From Nitrosomonadales bacterium (lineage in GTDB: Bacteria; Pseudomonadota; Gammaproteobacteria; Burkholderiales; Gallionellaceae): a stretch of 64,000 nucleotides of DNA. The position numbers and the translations under genes were made by a program. The notes beneath the pieces are model-generated. The model was not told the origin of the DNA and searched no databases. It saw only the letters and a list, made by a program, of their open reading frames with translations. The stretch covers positions 1 through 64,000 of the forward strand of contig JAHFQZ010000004.1 of assembly GCA_023259055.1 (NCBI GenBank). Direction: 5' to 3'. Every line of letters starts with the position of its first letter. Position 1 is the stretch's first letter. Shown one piece after another: positions 54,966 through 63,368 of the stretch.

Positions 54966-56744
54966 ATGATCTGGATACTCTTCACCCTCATTTCCCTGCT
55001 GGCCGCCACACCCGCACTGGCCGCATTCCAGGCTTCTGTCGATCGCAACCCGGTAGCCGAGGGAGAATCGTTTACGTTGACGCTGAAGAGCGATGAAAAT
55101 CTGGGCGACGATCCCGACCTGAGTCCGTTGCAGCAAGACTTCGAGGTGCTGGGAAAAAGCAGCGGTAGCAGCATGCAAATGATTAACGGCTCCGTCACGC
55201 GCAGCATCCATTGGCAGATCAGCCTGATGCCCAAACACAGCGGCCCGTCGGTCATTCCGGCCATCAAGGCGGGCGGGCAATCCACGCAGCCCATCGTGAT
55301 CGGCGTGACCAAGGCCGACCAGGCCAAAGCCGCGCAACAGAGCGGCGAGCTGTTCGTGGAGGTCATTGCGGAGCCGCACTCGGCTTATGTGCAGCAGCAG
55401 ATTATGTTCACCGTGCGCCTGCATCGCGCGGTTAATATCGGCAACGGCAGTAGCCTCAGCGACCCCAAGTTTCCGGGCATGGACGCGATGGTGGAACGCA
55501 TCGGCGAAGATCGCACCTATCAGACCATGCTCAACGGGCAGGCATATGCCGTAACAGAACGGCGCTATGCGGTTTACCCGCAGAAGAGCGGACAGTTCAA
55601 CAGCGAGCCGGTGCAGTTTGACGGGGAAATTATTGAGACCAGCCGTGGTGGCGGTTTTATGTTTAATCCATTCGTCCAGAGCAGCCGCTACAAACGGGTG
55701 AACTCCAAATCAATTTCATTCTCGATCAAACCCGCGCCCGCCGGACTGGGCGGCGTGCAGTGGCTGCCCGCAAGCCAGTTGCAATTGACGGAACAGTGGT
55801 CGGAGAACCCGCCAAAATTCACTGCAGGTGAACCGATCACGCGCACGCTGACGATCTCTGCAAAAGGTCTGAGTGCCGCGCAGTTGCCTGCGCTGGATGG
55901 GCAGAATATTGATGGCCTCAAACTTTATCCAGACCAGCCGGTGTTAAAAGACAATAAGGATGACAACGGCATCAGCGGGGTGCGCACCCACAAGATCGCC
56001 ATCATGCCCACCCGCCCCGGCAGCTTCATCCTGCCCGCCATCGAGGTGAAGTGGTGGAACGTCAACACCGACAAAATGGAAGTGGCGCGCCTGCCCCCGA
56101 GGGAGATCACCGTGCTGGCTGGCAATACTAATTCTGGCAGCGCGAATGCCGCGAATACAAATCAGCTCCCGGCGCTAGCGGCAGGAGCTTCACCGGGCGC
56201 GCCTTCCGAGCTCACGGCGCCATCTCCTGATATTTTTTCAAACACCGCATTAGCGCCGACAGGCTTGGCCGATACAAAATATTCGCGCGGCTGGTGGCCG
56301 TGGCTGTCCCTGATTTTAGGGACGGGCTGGCTGGCGACTCTTATTCTGTGGTGGTGGCAGGCGCGCAAAAAACAGCCATCGGCAAAAACGGGATCGGGAA
56401 ATGAGGAATCGGCCCGTGTGAAATCAATGGCGCAACTGGAGAATCAGTTGAAGAAAAGCTGCATGAGCAATGACGCGGCGCAGGCCAAATCTAAACTGCT
56501 CGGCTGGGCAAAATTGCGCTGGCCGCAAAACCCACCTACCAGTCTCACCGCCATGGCAGGGCTATGCCAGCAGCCACTGGCAGGTGCGCTGAATGAATTG
56601 GACAGAGCGCTTTATGCGCAAAACAAAGATGAGTGGCAAGGCGAAAAATTTTGGGAGTTATTCAGCAAACACAAACCTGTTAACGAAGCGATGCAGGAAG
56701 GGAAGAGTGATTCGCTGGAGCCACTGTTTCTGGCTTCGCGGTGA
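54966..56744 (+). CDS. batD: BatD-like protein (oxygen-tolerance family)
   Basis: A 592-residue protein. ATG 54966 gives a clear signal peptide (IWILFTLISLLAATPALA-A). The open frame extends upstream through a repeat element to an ATG overlapping the batB/C stop, but that would put 85 odd residues before the signal. The periplasmic part has repeated beta-sandwich modules (ASVDRNPVAEGESFTLTLKS, QQQIMFTVRLHRAVNIG). A membrane helix lies at about 445-465 (WPWLSLILGTGWLATLILWWW), with a cytoplasmic helical tail. It is the last clear gene of the MoxR/Bat operon. Confidence 0.88.
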   Translation: MIWILFTLISLLAATPALAAFQASVDRNPVAEGESFTLTLKSDENLGDDPDLSPLQQDFEVLGKSSGSSMQMINGSVTRSIHWQISLMPKHSGPSVIPAIKAGGQSTQPIVIGVTKADQAKAAQQSGELFVEVIAEPHSAYVQQQIMFTVRLHRAVNIGNGSSLSDPKFPGMDAMVERIGEDRTYQTMLNGQAYAVTERRYAVYPQKSGQFNSEPVQFDGEIIETSRGGGFMFNPFVQSSRYKRVNSKSISFSIKPAPAGLGGVQWLPASQLQLTEQWSENPPKFTAGEPITRTLTISAKGLSAAQLPALDGQNIDGLKLYPDQPVLKDNKDDNGISGVRTHKIAIMPTRPGSFILPAIEVKWWNVNTDKMEVARLPPREITVLAGNTNSGSANAANTNQLPALAAGASPGAPSELTAPSPDIFSNTALAPTGLADTKYSRGWWPWLSLILGTGWLATLILWWWQARKKQPSAKTGSGNEESARVKSMAQLENQLKKSCMSNDAAQAKSKLLGWAKLRWPQNPPTSLTAMAGLCQQPLAGALNELDRALYAQNKDEWQGEKFWELFSKHKPVNEAMQEGKSDSLEPLFLASR

Positions 56745-56767
56745 CGGGGATGCGATAAGGTGTTCTT

Positions 56768-57364
56768 ATGAGCATGTGGGACGAACGCTTTGCGCAAGAA
56801 GGATATTTGTTCGGCACCGAACCGAATGAGTTTCTGGTGACGCAGCAGCATTTGCTCAAACCCGGGATGAGCTGCCTCGCGGTGGCGGACGGCGAAGGGC
56901 GCAACGGCGTGTGGCTGGCGCAACAGGGCTTGCAGGTGCTGTCGGTGGAGGCCTCGGCGGTGGCGTTGGCAAAAGCGCAGAAGCTGGCGCAGCAGCGCGG
57001 TGTGACGGTAACGTTTGAGCAGGCTGATCTGGCGGAGTGGCAATGGGGCGAGAGCCGCTTTGATGTGGTGGCGGCGATCTTCATCCAGTTTGCGCCCCCC
57101 GCGTTGCGCGAGCAGATGTTTGCAGGCATCAAGCGCAGCCTGAAGCCCGGCGGGCTGTTATTGCTGCAAGGCTACACGCCGCGCCAGCTCGAATACAAAA
57201 CCGGTGGCCCGCCCCATGCGGAGAATATGTACACGGAAACGCTGTTGCGCAACGCATTTGGCGACATGGAAATATTGCATCTGCGCGAGCATGACGATCA
57301 CATCAGCGAAGGTACGGGGCACAGCGGTATGTCGGCGTTGATTGACATGGTGGCGAGAAAGTAA
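56768..57364 (+). CDS. SAM-dependent methyltransferase (class I, TehB-like)
   Basis: A 198-residue protein. Motif I is LAVADGEGRNGVWLAQQG (SAM binding), motif II LSVEASAVAL, motif III in FDVVAAIFIQF, then LKPGGLLLLQGY. The N-terminus MWDERFAQEGYLFGTEPNEFL is typical of small TehB/thiopurine-type methyltransferases. The substrate is unknown. It starts 24 bases after batD on the same strand and may be transcribed with it, but there is no functional link I can support. Confidence 0.82.
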   Translation: MSMWDERFAQEGYLFGTEPNEFLVTQQHLLKPGMSCLAVADGEGRNGVWLAQQGLQVLSVEASAVALAKAQKLAQQRGVTVTFEQADLAEWQWGESRFDVVAAIFIQFAPPALREQMFAGIKRSLKPGGLLLLQGYTPRQLEYKTGGPPHAENMYTETLLRNAFGDMEILHLREHDDHISEGTGHSGMSALIDMVARK

Positions 57365-57396
57365 ACGGCCTCGGCTGCGCTTCGCCATCAACAACG

Positions 57397-57471
57397 GTCA
57401 GGCAAACACTGACAGCAAAATCTCCAGGTGCCCTACACCAAAATCAGGCAAACACCTATATAACCTCAATG
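57397..57471 (+). promoter_or_regulatory. 75-bp block shared with 27270-27344, copy B
   Basis: Matches copy A without gaps at roughly 80 per cent. It contains TCAGGCAAACAC at 57398 and TCAGGCAAACACC at 57444, starts 46 bases apart as in copy A, and TATATAA right after the second repeat (TATACAA in copy A). It ends about 70 bases before the lipoprotein ATG at 57543. A shared regulator or promoter type is inferred. Confidence 0.6.
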
Positions 57472-57542
57472 CTCGAGAGCGCATTATTAGTGCACGTATT
57501 TCGGACTCAATCAGCATTTCTCAGATTAAAGAGGCGACCAAA

Positions 57543-58691
57543 ATGAAAAGCAAAAGTCTTATGTTTGGCGCGATGTGTTTGGGCGCGATGACCTTGTATG
57601 CTTGTAATGGGGGAAGCTACACTCCCACGAGTTCCTATAACTACAATACGCTTCTGAACGGTAACTATCAGGTTCATCAGGTTGGCGATGCAGGAGCTGG
57701 CGCAGTGACGGAAACCGTACGTGTGGACTTGACCGCTGACGGAACCGGCGCAGGTACTATGAACATCGCTGCCGGCAACCATTCGGCAGGAGCTACGGGC
57801 AGCGGAACATACAGCTATACCGTGGCAGCGGACAGGACGTTCAGTGTAACCACTACTACCGGGACTGTTCACGGGATTATATCGGTTACCGGGAATCCCT
57901 TCGTCCTTACAGATACAAATCGCACAGTCAGTGCTGTACCGCCAGAAGATGCCGGGGTCGTGATGGCCGTCGGCATGAAAAAGACGAGCGGCCTGACCAA
58001 TGCAATTTTGAACGGCAACTACCAGATTCATCAGGCCGGTGATGCACTTCTGGGTGCAGGGTTGTATACCACCCGCGTGGATGTTACCGCTAATGGTGCT
58101 GGTGCAGGCACGTGGACTATCGTGGGCCACTCAGCGGGTAGTACGGGCACTGGAGCGTACACCTATAGCGTCAACGCAATTGACGGGACGTTCAGTATGA
58201 CCACCGCTGCCGGAACCGATTACGGAATTGTGTCGGCTGACGGGAGCATGTTCGCCCTGACGGACACAAATCCTCCCGCAGACACTGATGCCGAGATCGT
58301 CATGGCCGTTGGCGTGAAAAAGTCCAGCGGCCTGACCAATGCCGTTTTGAGAGGCGGTTATCAGATTCATCAGGTCGGTAAAGGAGCTGCGGGCAGGTAC
58401 ACCAGCAGGGTGAATATTACTGCTGACGGGGCTGGTTCGGGCACGTGGAGTATCGCCAGTCATTCGGCAGGAGACACCGGCAGCGGATTGTTCACCTATT
58501 CAGTCGCGCCAGACGGGACGTTCAGTGTAACCACCAAAGACGCTACCGGTACTATCACGATAGGAACCGATTACGGGATCGTATCGGCTGACGGGAGCAT
58601 GTTCGCCATAACGGATACAAATCCCACAGCCAGTGCCGTGCCGCCCATAGAGGATGCCGAGATCATCTTGGCCGTCGGCGTGAAAAAATAG
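57543..58691 (+). CDS. Lipoprotein made of three internal repeats, unknown function
   Basis: A 382-residue protein. ATG 57543 has AGAGG at 8-9 bases upstream. Signal MFGAMCLGAMTLYAC ends in a lipobox Cys (about 20). Then three repeats of about 110-120 residues start near residues 36, 153 and 268. Each opens LLNGNYQVHQVGDA / ILNGNYQIHQAGDA / VLRGGYQIHQVGKG, has a middle ADGTGAGTMNI-like strand and SAGxTGSGxYxYxV, and ends in (G/D)ITxxG..F.LTDTN and an MAVGxKK-type boundary. The repeats look all-beta. They are similar at DNA level too, pointing to internal duplication. I know no family. Confidence 0.7.
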   Translation: MKSKSLMFGAMCLGAMTLYACNGGSYTPTSSYNYNTLLNGNYQVHQVGDAGAGAVTETVRVDLTADGTGAGTMNIAAGNHSAGATGSGTYSYTVAADRTFSVTTTTGTVHGIISVTGNPFVLTDTNRTVSAVPPEDAGVVMAVGMKKTSGLTNAILNGNYQIHQAGDALLGAGLYTTRVDVTANGAGAGTWTIVGHSAGSTGTGAYTYSVNAIDGTFSMTTAAGTDYGIVSADGSMFALTDTNPPADTDAEIVMAVGVKKSSGLTNAVLRGGYQIHQVGKGAAGRYTSRVNITADGAGSGTWSIASHSAGDTGSGLFTYSVAPDGTFSVTTKDATGTITIGTDYGIVSADGSMFAITDTNPTASAVPPIEDAEIILAVGVKK

Positions 58692-58710
58692 GCGAGGATG
58701 TGCAGTACGT

Positions 58711-60249
58711 TCAATTTACTGCACGCTTGGAAAAATCCTTGGGCCTGAAACCCAGCGCGGCGAGTACCGCAAAGTAAACCACTACTCCACCCGTCACCAG
58801 CGCCGACAGGCGCAGGATGCGTGACCACCCGGAACCGGTCAGCCAGCTTTGTTCGGTGCCCATGCCGAACCACAGGGTGATCGCCAGTGCTGCGACGGCG
58901 ACGCTTATCTTGGCAAAATACTTCGCCCAGCCCGGCTCGGGCTGGAAGATGTTGTGTTTGCGCAGGTAATAAAACAGGATCGCGGAATTCAGGCACGCGC
59001 CCAATCCTATCGACAAAGCCAATCCGGCGTGTTGTATCCAGCCGATGAACAGCGCGTTCATCGCCTGCGTCGCAATCAGCGTAACGATGCCGATCTTCAC
59101 CGGAGTTCTGATATCCTGCCGCGCGTAAAAACCGGGGGCGAGGATTTTCACAAGGATCATCCCGATCAGGCCGATGCTGTAACCGATCAGGGCATGACTC
59201 GTCATCAGCACGTCATGCGCGGCAAATGCGCCGCGCTGAAAAAAAGTGGAAAGCAGCGGCACGGCGATCATGCCCAGCGCCAGCGCGGCAGGCAGTGTCA
59301 GCATGATGGTCAGGCGCAATCCCCAATCCAGCAGCTTCGAGTATTCCGCCGTATTGTTGCTGGAATAGCATTTGGACAGCGAAGGCAGGAGAATCGTGCC
59401 AAGGGCCACGCCCAATATCCCGGAAGGAAACTCCATCAATCGATCAGCGTAATACAGCCACGACACGCTGCCCGCCACCAGGAACGAGGCGAAGATGGTG
59501 TTGATGATCAGGCTGATCTGGGCGATGGATACGCCGAACACCGCCGGACCCATTTGCCTGATGACGCGCCACATGCCTTCGTCCTTGAGGCTGAAGCGTA
59601 TCGTCGGCAACATGCCGATTTTTTTCAGGAACGGGATTTGAAAAGCGAGTTGCACGATGCCCGCGACGAACACTGCCCAGGCCAGCGCCATGATCGGCGG
59701 GTCACAATAGGGAGCCAGCCACAAAGCGCCGCCGATGAAGCAGGCGTTAAGCAGTATCGGCGCGAAGGCCGGCACCCAGAACTTGTTATATGTGTTGAGG
59801 ATGCCCGCCGCGACCGCGACAAGCGAGATGAAGAAAATATACGGCGAAGTGAGGCGCAGCAGTTGCACCGTGAGGTCGAACTTCGCGGGATCCTTGGCGA
59901 AGCCGGGCGCGCTGATATAAACGAGAATCGGTGCGGCGATGATGCCGATCAGTGTCACGACGAACAGGATGATTGCCAGCATCGTCGTGACGTGATCGAC
60001 CAGCAGTTTGGTATCGTCATGCCCGCGCCGGTTTTTGTATTCGCCGAAAATCGGCACGAACGCCTGCGAGAATGCACCCTCTGCGAACAGGCGGCGCAGC
60101 AGGTTGGGCAGTTTGAAAGCAACGAAGAACGCATCCGTTGCCATGCCCGCACCGAAGATCCGCGCAATCAGCACATCGCGCACGAACGCGAGGATGCGCG
60201 AAACCAGCGTCAGGCTGCTGATCGTGGCAAGAGCTTTGAGTAGATTCAT
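58711..60249 (-). CDS. murJ: Lipid II flippase MurJ
   Basis: A 512-residue MOP-superfamily protein with about 14 membrane helices, starting MNLLKALATISSLTLVSRILAFVRD. LFAEGAFSQAFVPIFGEYK is the conserved MviN/MurJ block carrying the functionally important Arg/charged positions. It flips lipid II across the inner membrane for peptidoglycan synthesis. In many betaproteobacteria murJ is next to and divergent from rpsT; here a protease operon of about 3.3 kb lies between them. Confidence 0.96.
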   Translation of the reverse strand: MNLLKALATISSLTLVSRILAFVRDVLIARIFGAGMATDAFFVAFKLPNLLRRLFAEGAFSQAFVPIFGEYKNRRGHDDTKLLVDHVTTMLAIILFVVTLIGIIAAPILVYISAPGFAKDPAKFDLTVQLLRLTSPYIFFISLVAVAAGILNTYNKFWVPAFAPILLNACFIGGALWLAPYCDPPIMALAWAVFVAGIVQLAFQIPFLKKIGMLPTIRFSLKDEGMWRVIRQMGPAVFGVSIAQISLIINTIFASFLVAGSVSWLYYADRLMEFPSGILGVALGTILLPSLSKCYSSNNTAEYSKLLDWGLRLTIMLTLPAALALGMIAVPLLSTFFQRGAFAAHDVLMTSHALIGYSIGLIGMILVKILAPGFYARQDIRTPVKIGIVTLIATQAMNALFIGWIQHAGLALSIGLGACLNSAILFYYLRKHNIFQPEPGWAKYFAKISVAVAALAITLWFGMGTEQSWLTGSGWSRILRLSALVTGGVVVYFAVLAALGFRPKDFSKRAVN

Positions 60250-60407
60250 GCTTGGTCGTGGACTGTTCGCTATAAACGCTGCGCATCATACCATCGCGCT
60301 CCGCGCCGCCTAGTATCCCAACTCACAACTGCGTTTTTTGGAAAAGAAATTCGTCCGCGAAGTGGGGTAAGCAGGCATTTCGCCACAAGGCGAAAGCTCG
60401 CAAAAAC

Positions 60408-60461
60408 ACGAAAGGCACGAAATAGAACAAGAAGTTTTTTCGTGTTTTTCGTGCCTTTCGT
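60408..60461. repeat. Inverted repeat downstream of the protease operon
   Basis: ACGAAAGGCACGAAA (60408-60422) and TTTCGTGCCTTTCGT (60447-60461) are exact reverse complements around a 24-base AT-rich loop with T-runs. The CACGAAAGGCACGAA repeat is common in proteobacterial genomes. It lies after the CPBP protease stop and could end its transcript. The rest of the 60250-60478 gap, upstream of murJ, shows no gene. Confidence 0.75.
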
Positions 60462-60478
60462 GGACAACTGCTTTTTAG

Positions 60479-60889
60479 TTACGCAGCGAAAAACAGGAGC
60501 CCGAGGTTGTAATAGCAATGGAGCAAGACCGGAACCAGAATGCCGCGATATCGTTCGCGAAAATAACCCAGCACCAGTGAAACGGCGAAATAACCGGGAG
60601 CGAGTGTCAAGGGGTGTTGCCATAGATGTGCGGAGGCAAAGGCGACGCTGGTTAACCAGTTTGCATTGCTGAAGCCTGCCGTCCTGTGTTTGAACCGATC
60701 CCTGGACAGCAATCCACCTTGAAGGAAACCCCGAAACAGCACTTCCTCCGCGATGGAGATCAACGTGAGCAGGATAATCGCGCTGGCCGTTCCTCCCTTG
60801 AGATAGGCGCTATCCCAGGGGGGAAGCCACGGCCAGATCAGCAGCGGCGCGACAACCGCAGTAATTAGCCGGTAATCAGGCCGCGCCAC
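60479..60889 (-). CDS. Minimal CPBP-family intramembrane protease, candidate JDVT-CTERM sorting protease (MrtJ-like)
   Basis: A 136-residue membrane protein with about four helices. GTG 60889 is the only likely start because an in-frame TAA lies 4 codons upstream; this gives a 14-base overlap with the subtilase gene. All three CPBP (Abi/Rce1-type) motifs are present: AEEVLFRGF (Glu48, Glu49, Arg53), FASAH (His88) and HCYYN (His124, Asn128). CPBP proteins are glutamic-type proteases; members next to CTERM proteins process or anchor their tails. Most CPBP proteins exceed 200 residues, so this is near the minimal core. The partner is inferred to be the subtilase tail encoded directly upstream. 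Confidence 0.78.
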   Translation of the reverse strand: MARPDYRLITAVVAPLLIWPWLPPWDSAYLKGGTASAIILLTLISIAEEVLFRGFLQGGLLSRDRFKHRTAGFSNANWLTSVAFASAHLWQHPLTLAPGYFAVSLVLGYFRERYRGILVPVLLHCYYNLGLLFFAA

Positions 60890-63317
60890 GGGTGCGGATT
60901 ACGCGCCGGCGCAACCAGTAAACCAGCACGACGAGCAAAGCCAATGGCAAGGAAGGATCAGGATTCGCGCCGGCTGGCATAACCGAACATCCGCCGCCGC
61001 CCCCTCCGGAAGGCGCTGCATTGGCGGTGCCGGAGATGGTTGCCTGGGTCGGTGAGGCGCCGCCTGCCAGGCTGGCTGTGACGGTTCCGGAATACGCACC
61101 GACTGCATGGGGTGTAATGGTGACCGTAACAAGGCATGTCGCGCCTGCGGCGAGTACGGCGTTGCTGCATGTGTCAAAGGACAGCGCCATGATTGTTGGC
61201 TGGGACAGTGTCACACTTCCCAATGTTACTTGGATCGCATTGGGGTTGGTGAACGACAGGTCGACGGTCGTTGACTGGCCGACAATAACCGTCGTTGCCG
61301 TCACAGCCGGCGTGGCGGTTGTCAGGGCTGCCGGTCCGCGTATTCCGCTGAGCCCTATGCCGATGGCTCCTGGGGCGGTTGTCGGGACTGACAGCGTTGC
61401 CGAGTGGCTGCCGGCCGAGGCCGGCGTGTAGTTCATCGTGATCTGGCAAGTGCCTGCGGGTCCAAGTAGAAGCGCTGTGGTGCAGGTATTAGTTGCCATC
61501 GTAAAGAGCGCCGCATTGGGGCCGGTGATCGTGGCTGTGCCGAGTGTTAAGCCTGCCGCATTGTTGTTGGTCAGGGTGACTGTTCTGCTGACCGTGCCAT
61601 TGGTTGTTAGCGTGCCAAAATCAACGTTCGTCAAAGAGGCGGTTAAGGGCGTGGTGCTGTTTTGCACGGCCAGATTGGCGTTGAGTATCCCTGCGCCGCA
61701 ATTCTTACTGGTGGCGCAATCCCAGGCGGGAAAGACAGAAAAGGACGGGAAAGCGGTCAGCGAATCCGGTGAGCTCAGGATGGTTTTGACCTGGGCCGGG
61801 GTAAGGGCGGGGGTGTTGGGCACGGACAGCATCAGCGCGACCGCTGCCGATACGTGCGGCGTCGCCATGCTGGTGCCCTGATAGTAATGGTAAGTCGACC
61901 CGGTCGGGGTGGTGTCGGGAGTGGTTAGTGAAAGATTGAACGTGGAAAGGATGCCGGGATCGAAAGCGACCGGGTAGGAGATTTGATCGCCTCCCGGAGC
62001 AGCCAGGGTTACATAGGCCGGGCTGGTGGTGTTGTACGCCGGCGAGCTGAAGTTGCTGTATGTGGCACGGCTGCCATCCCTTGCTATCGCCGCGACGGAA
62101 ATCACATTCCTGCAGTTTGCCGGGCTGGCATTGGCCACGTCCTGGTTCTCGTTTCCGGCGGCCACCACTACCACTGCGCCTGCGTTCACTACCGCGTCGA
62201 TCGTTGTCTGCTCGGCAACGCTGCATGGCCCGATTCCGCCCAGGCTCAGGTTGATGACCTTGGCCGGGTTGGGGTTCGGAATGGTATGCACGCCGGCTGC
62301 CCATGTAACCCCGTCTGTAATATCGGACAAATATCCGCCGCCCTTGCCCAGGACGCGGACCGGCAATATCTTCGCGCCGTACGCTCCGCCGATTACCCCA
62401 ATGGGAGTAGGAACATTATTGCCGATCGCTGCGATCGTGCCGGCGACATGGGTGCCGTGCCAGGAACTATCCGACACGGGCAGCCCAGAAAAGAACGTGG
62501 TCGCGACATCGGCTGCGGTGAGGTAGTCGCCAGTATCGGTCGCGTCGGCGGAAGGTGGAACTAGAGGACTGGTAGGACTAGATGCAGCACAACCACCGGT
62601 TGCCGTGATACCGCGAATCCTGCAGTCGGAAATAAAAGTGTATCCCGGTGAAACCAGATTGCCAGTGGCCGGGGAAACCGTGCCGCCGACGCCGACAATA
62701 TCCTCATGCGGGGTGATCCCGGTATCGACTACCGCGACGACTACGCCAGTGCCGGTACGGGTGACCCAAGCCGTCTCGAAATCGGCGCCATAGCTGCCAG
62801 TGCCACCGGGTGCAGGCGAAGCAACCGCGCTCACCGGCTGCATGCCCCACAGCCCGGGGGTGCCGGTAGGGGTATAGGTGGTGTAGTAGGGGTCGCTTAT
62901 GACTTGGGCAGTCATGATTCTGTCTTCTTCGACATACTCGACATTAGCCAGTCTGCCGATCCCTGCGATCGCCCGGTCCATGGCCTGTCTATTTGGCGTG
63001 CCCGGTATCGAGAGCACGTGCGCCCCGTTGGAAAGCGCACGAATTTCGGCCAGGTTTGCTCCTGCCGCAGCTTGCATCTGGCTGATGGTCTGGGCAGCAA
63101 ACGGTCTGTTCATTTCAGCATTGATTTGCGCGACACTCAGGCCTTTGGACAGGAAATTCGGCCTGAGTTTGACGATCAGCCGGTCGCTGACCCGTGGGAC
63201 GTTGTTTGGAGGTACATAATTTGCCTTGCCGGTTCCAGCTGCCAGTGCGGGCAGGCAATTAACCGCCCCGAATACGGAGAGTGTGAGCAATAACGCGTTT
63301 CTGGTATTTTGTTTCAT
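60876..63317 (-). CDS. Secreted S8 subtilisin-like protease with C-terminal CTERM-type sorting tail
   Basis: An 813-residue protein. ATG 63317 has GAGGA about 8 bases upstream. Signal peptide 1-26; I9-type propeptide about 44-136 (ends VEYVEEDRIM). Catalytic triad Asp198 (VVAVVDTGI), His287 (WHGTHVAGT) and Ser483 (GTSMATPHV), with oxyanion Asn389 (AAGNEN). Two beta-sandwich modules follow (about 555-660 and 660-765, ASH/choice-of-anchor-like). The end is Gly771-776, Cys777, SVMP, hydrophobic 789-802 and RRR 803-805. This Gly-run/Cys/helix/Arg tail resembles the JDVT-CTERM signal. After export it should be held by the tail, cut by the adjacent CPBP protease and perhaps modified at Cys777. Substrates are unknown. 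Confidence 0.85.
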   Translation of the reverse strand: MKQNTRNALLLTLSVFGAVNCLPALAAGTGKANYVPPNNVPRVSDRLIVKLRPNFLSKGLSVAQINAEMNRPFAAQTISQMQAAAGANLAEIRALSNGAHVLSIPGTPNRQAMDRAIAGIGRLANVEYVEEDRIMTAQVISDPYYTTYTPTGTPGLWGMQPVSAVASPAPGGTGSYGADFETAWVTRTGTGVVVAVVDTGITPHEDIVGVGGTVSPATGNLVSPGYTFISDCRIRGITATGGCAASSPTSPLVPPSADATDTGDYLTAADVATTFFSGLPVSDSSWHGTHVAGTIAAIGNNVPTPIGVIGGAYGAKILPVRVLGKGGGYLSDITDGVTWAAGVHTIPNPNPAKVINLSLGGIGPCSVAEQTTIDAVVNAGAVVVVAAGNENQDVANASPANCRNVISVAAIARDGSRATYSNFSSPAYNTTSPAYVTLAAPGGDQISYPVAFDPGILSTFNLSLTTPDTTPTGSTYHYYQGTSMATPHVSAAVALMLSVPNTPALTPAQVKTILSSPDSLTAFPSFSVFPAWDCATSKNCGAGILNANLAVQNSTTPLTASLTNVDFGTLTTNGTVSRTVTLTNNNAAGLTLGTATITGPNAALFTMATNTCTTALLLGPAGTCQITMNYTPASAGSHSATLSVPTTAPGAIGIGLSGIRGPAALTTATPAVTATTVIVGQSTTVDLSFTNPNAIQVTLGSVTLSQPTIMALSFDTCSNAVLAAGATCLVTVTITPHAVGAYSGTVTASLAGGASPTQATISGTANAAPSGGGGGGCSVMPAGANPDPSLPLALLVVLVYWLRRRVIRTRGAA

Positions 63318-63368
63318 GAAGCTTCCTCTTCTGGAATGGAGCAAATAGTGAATTGTTTGCGGCGAACG

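Noticed and set aside
58849-60243. 464-codon plus-strand open frame
   Set aside because: Antisense to murJ; very rich in Arg, Gln, His and Asp, as expected for the complement of a membrane protein gene.
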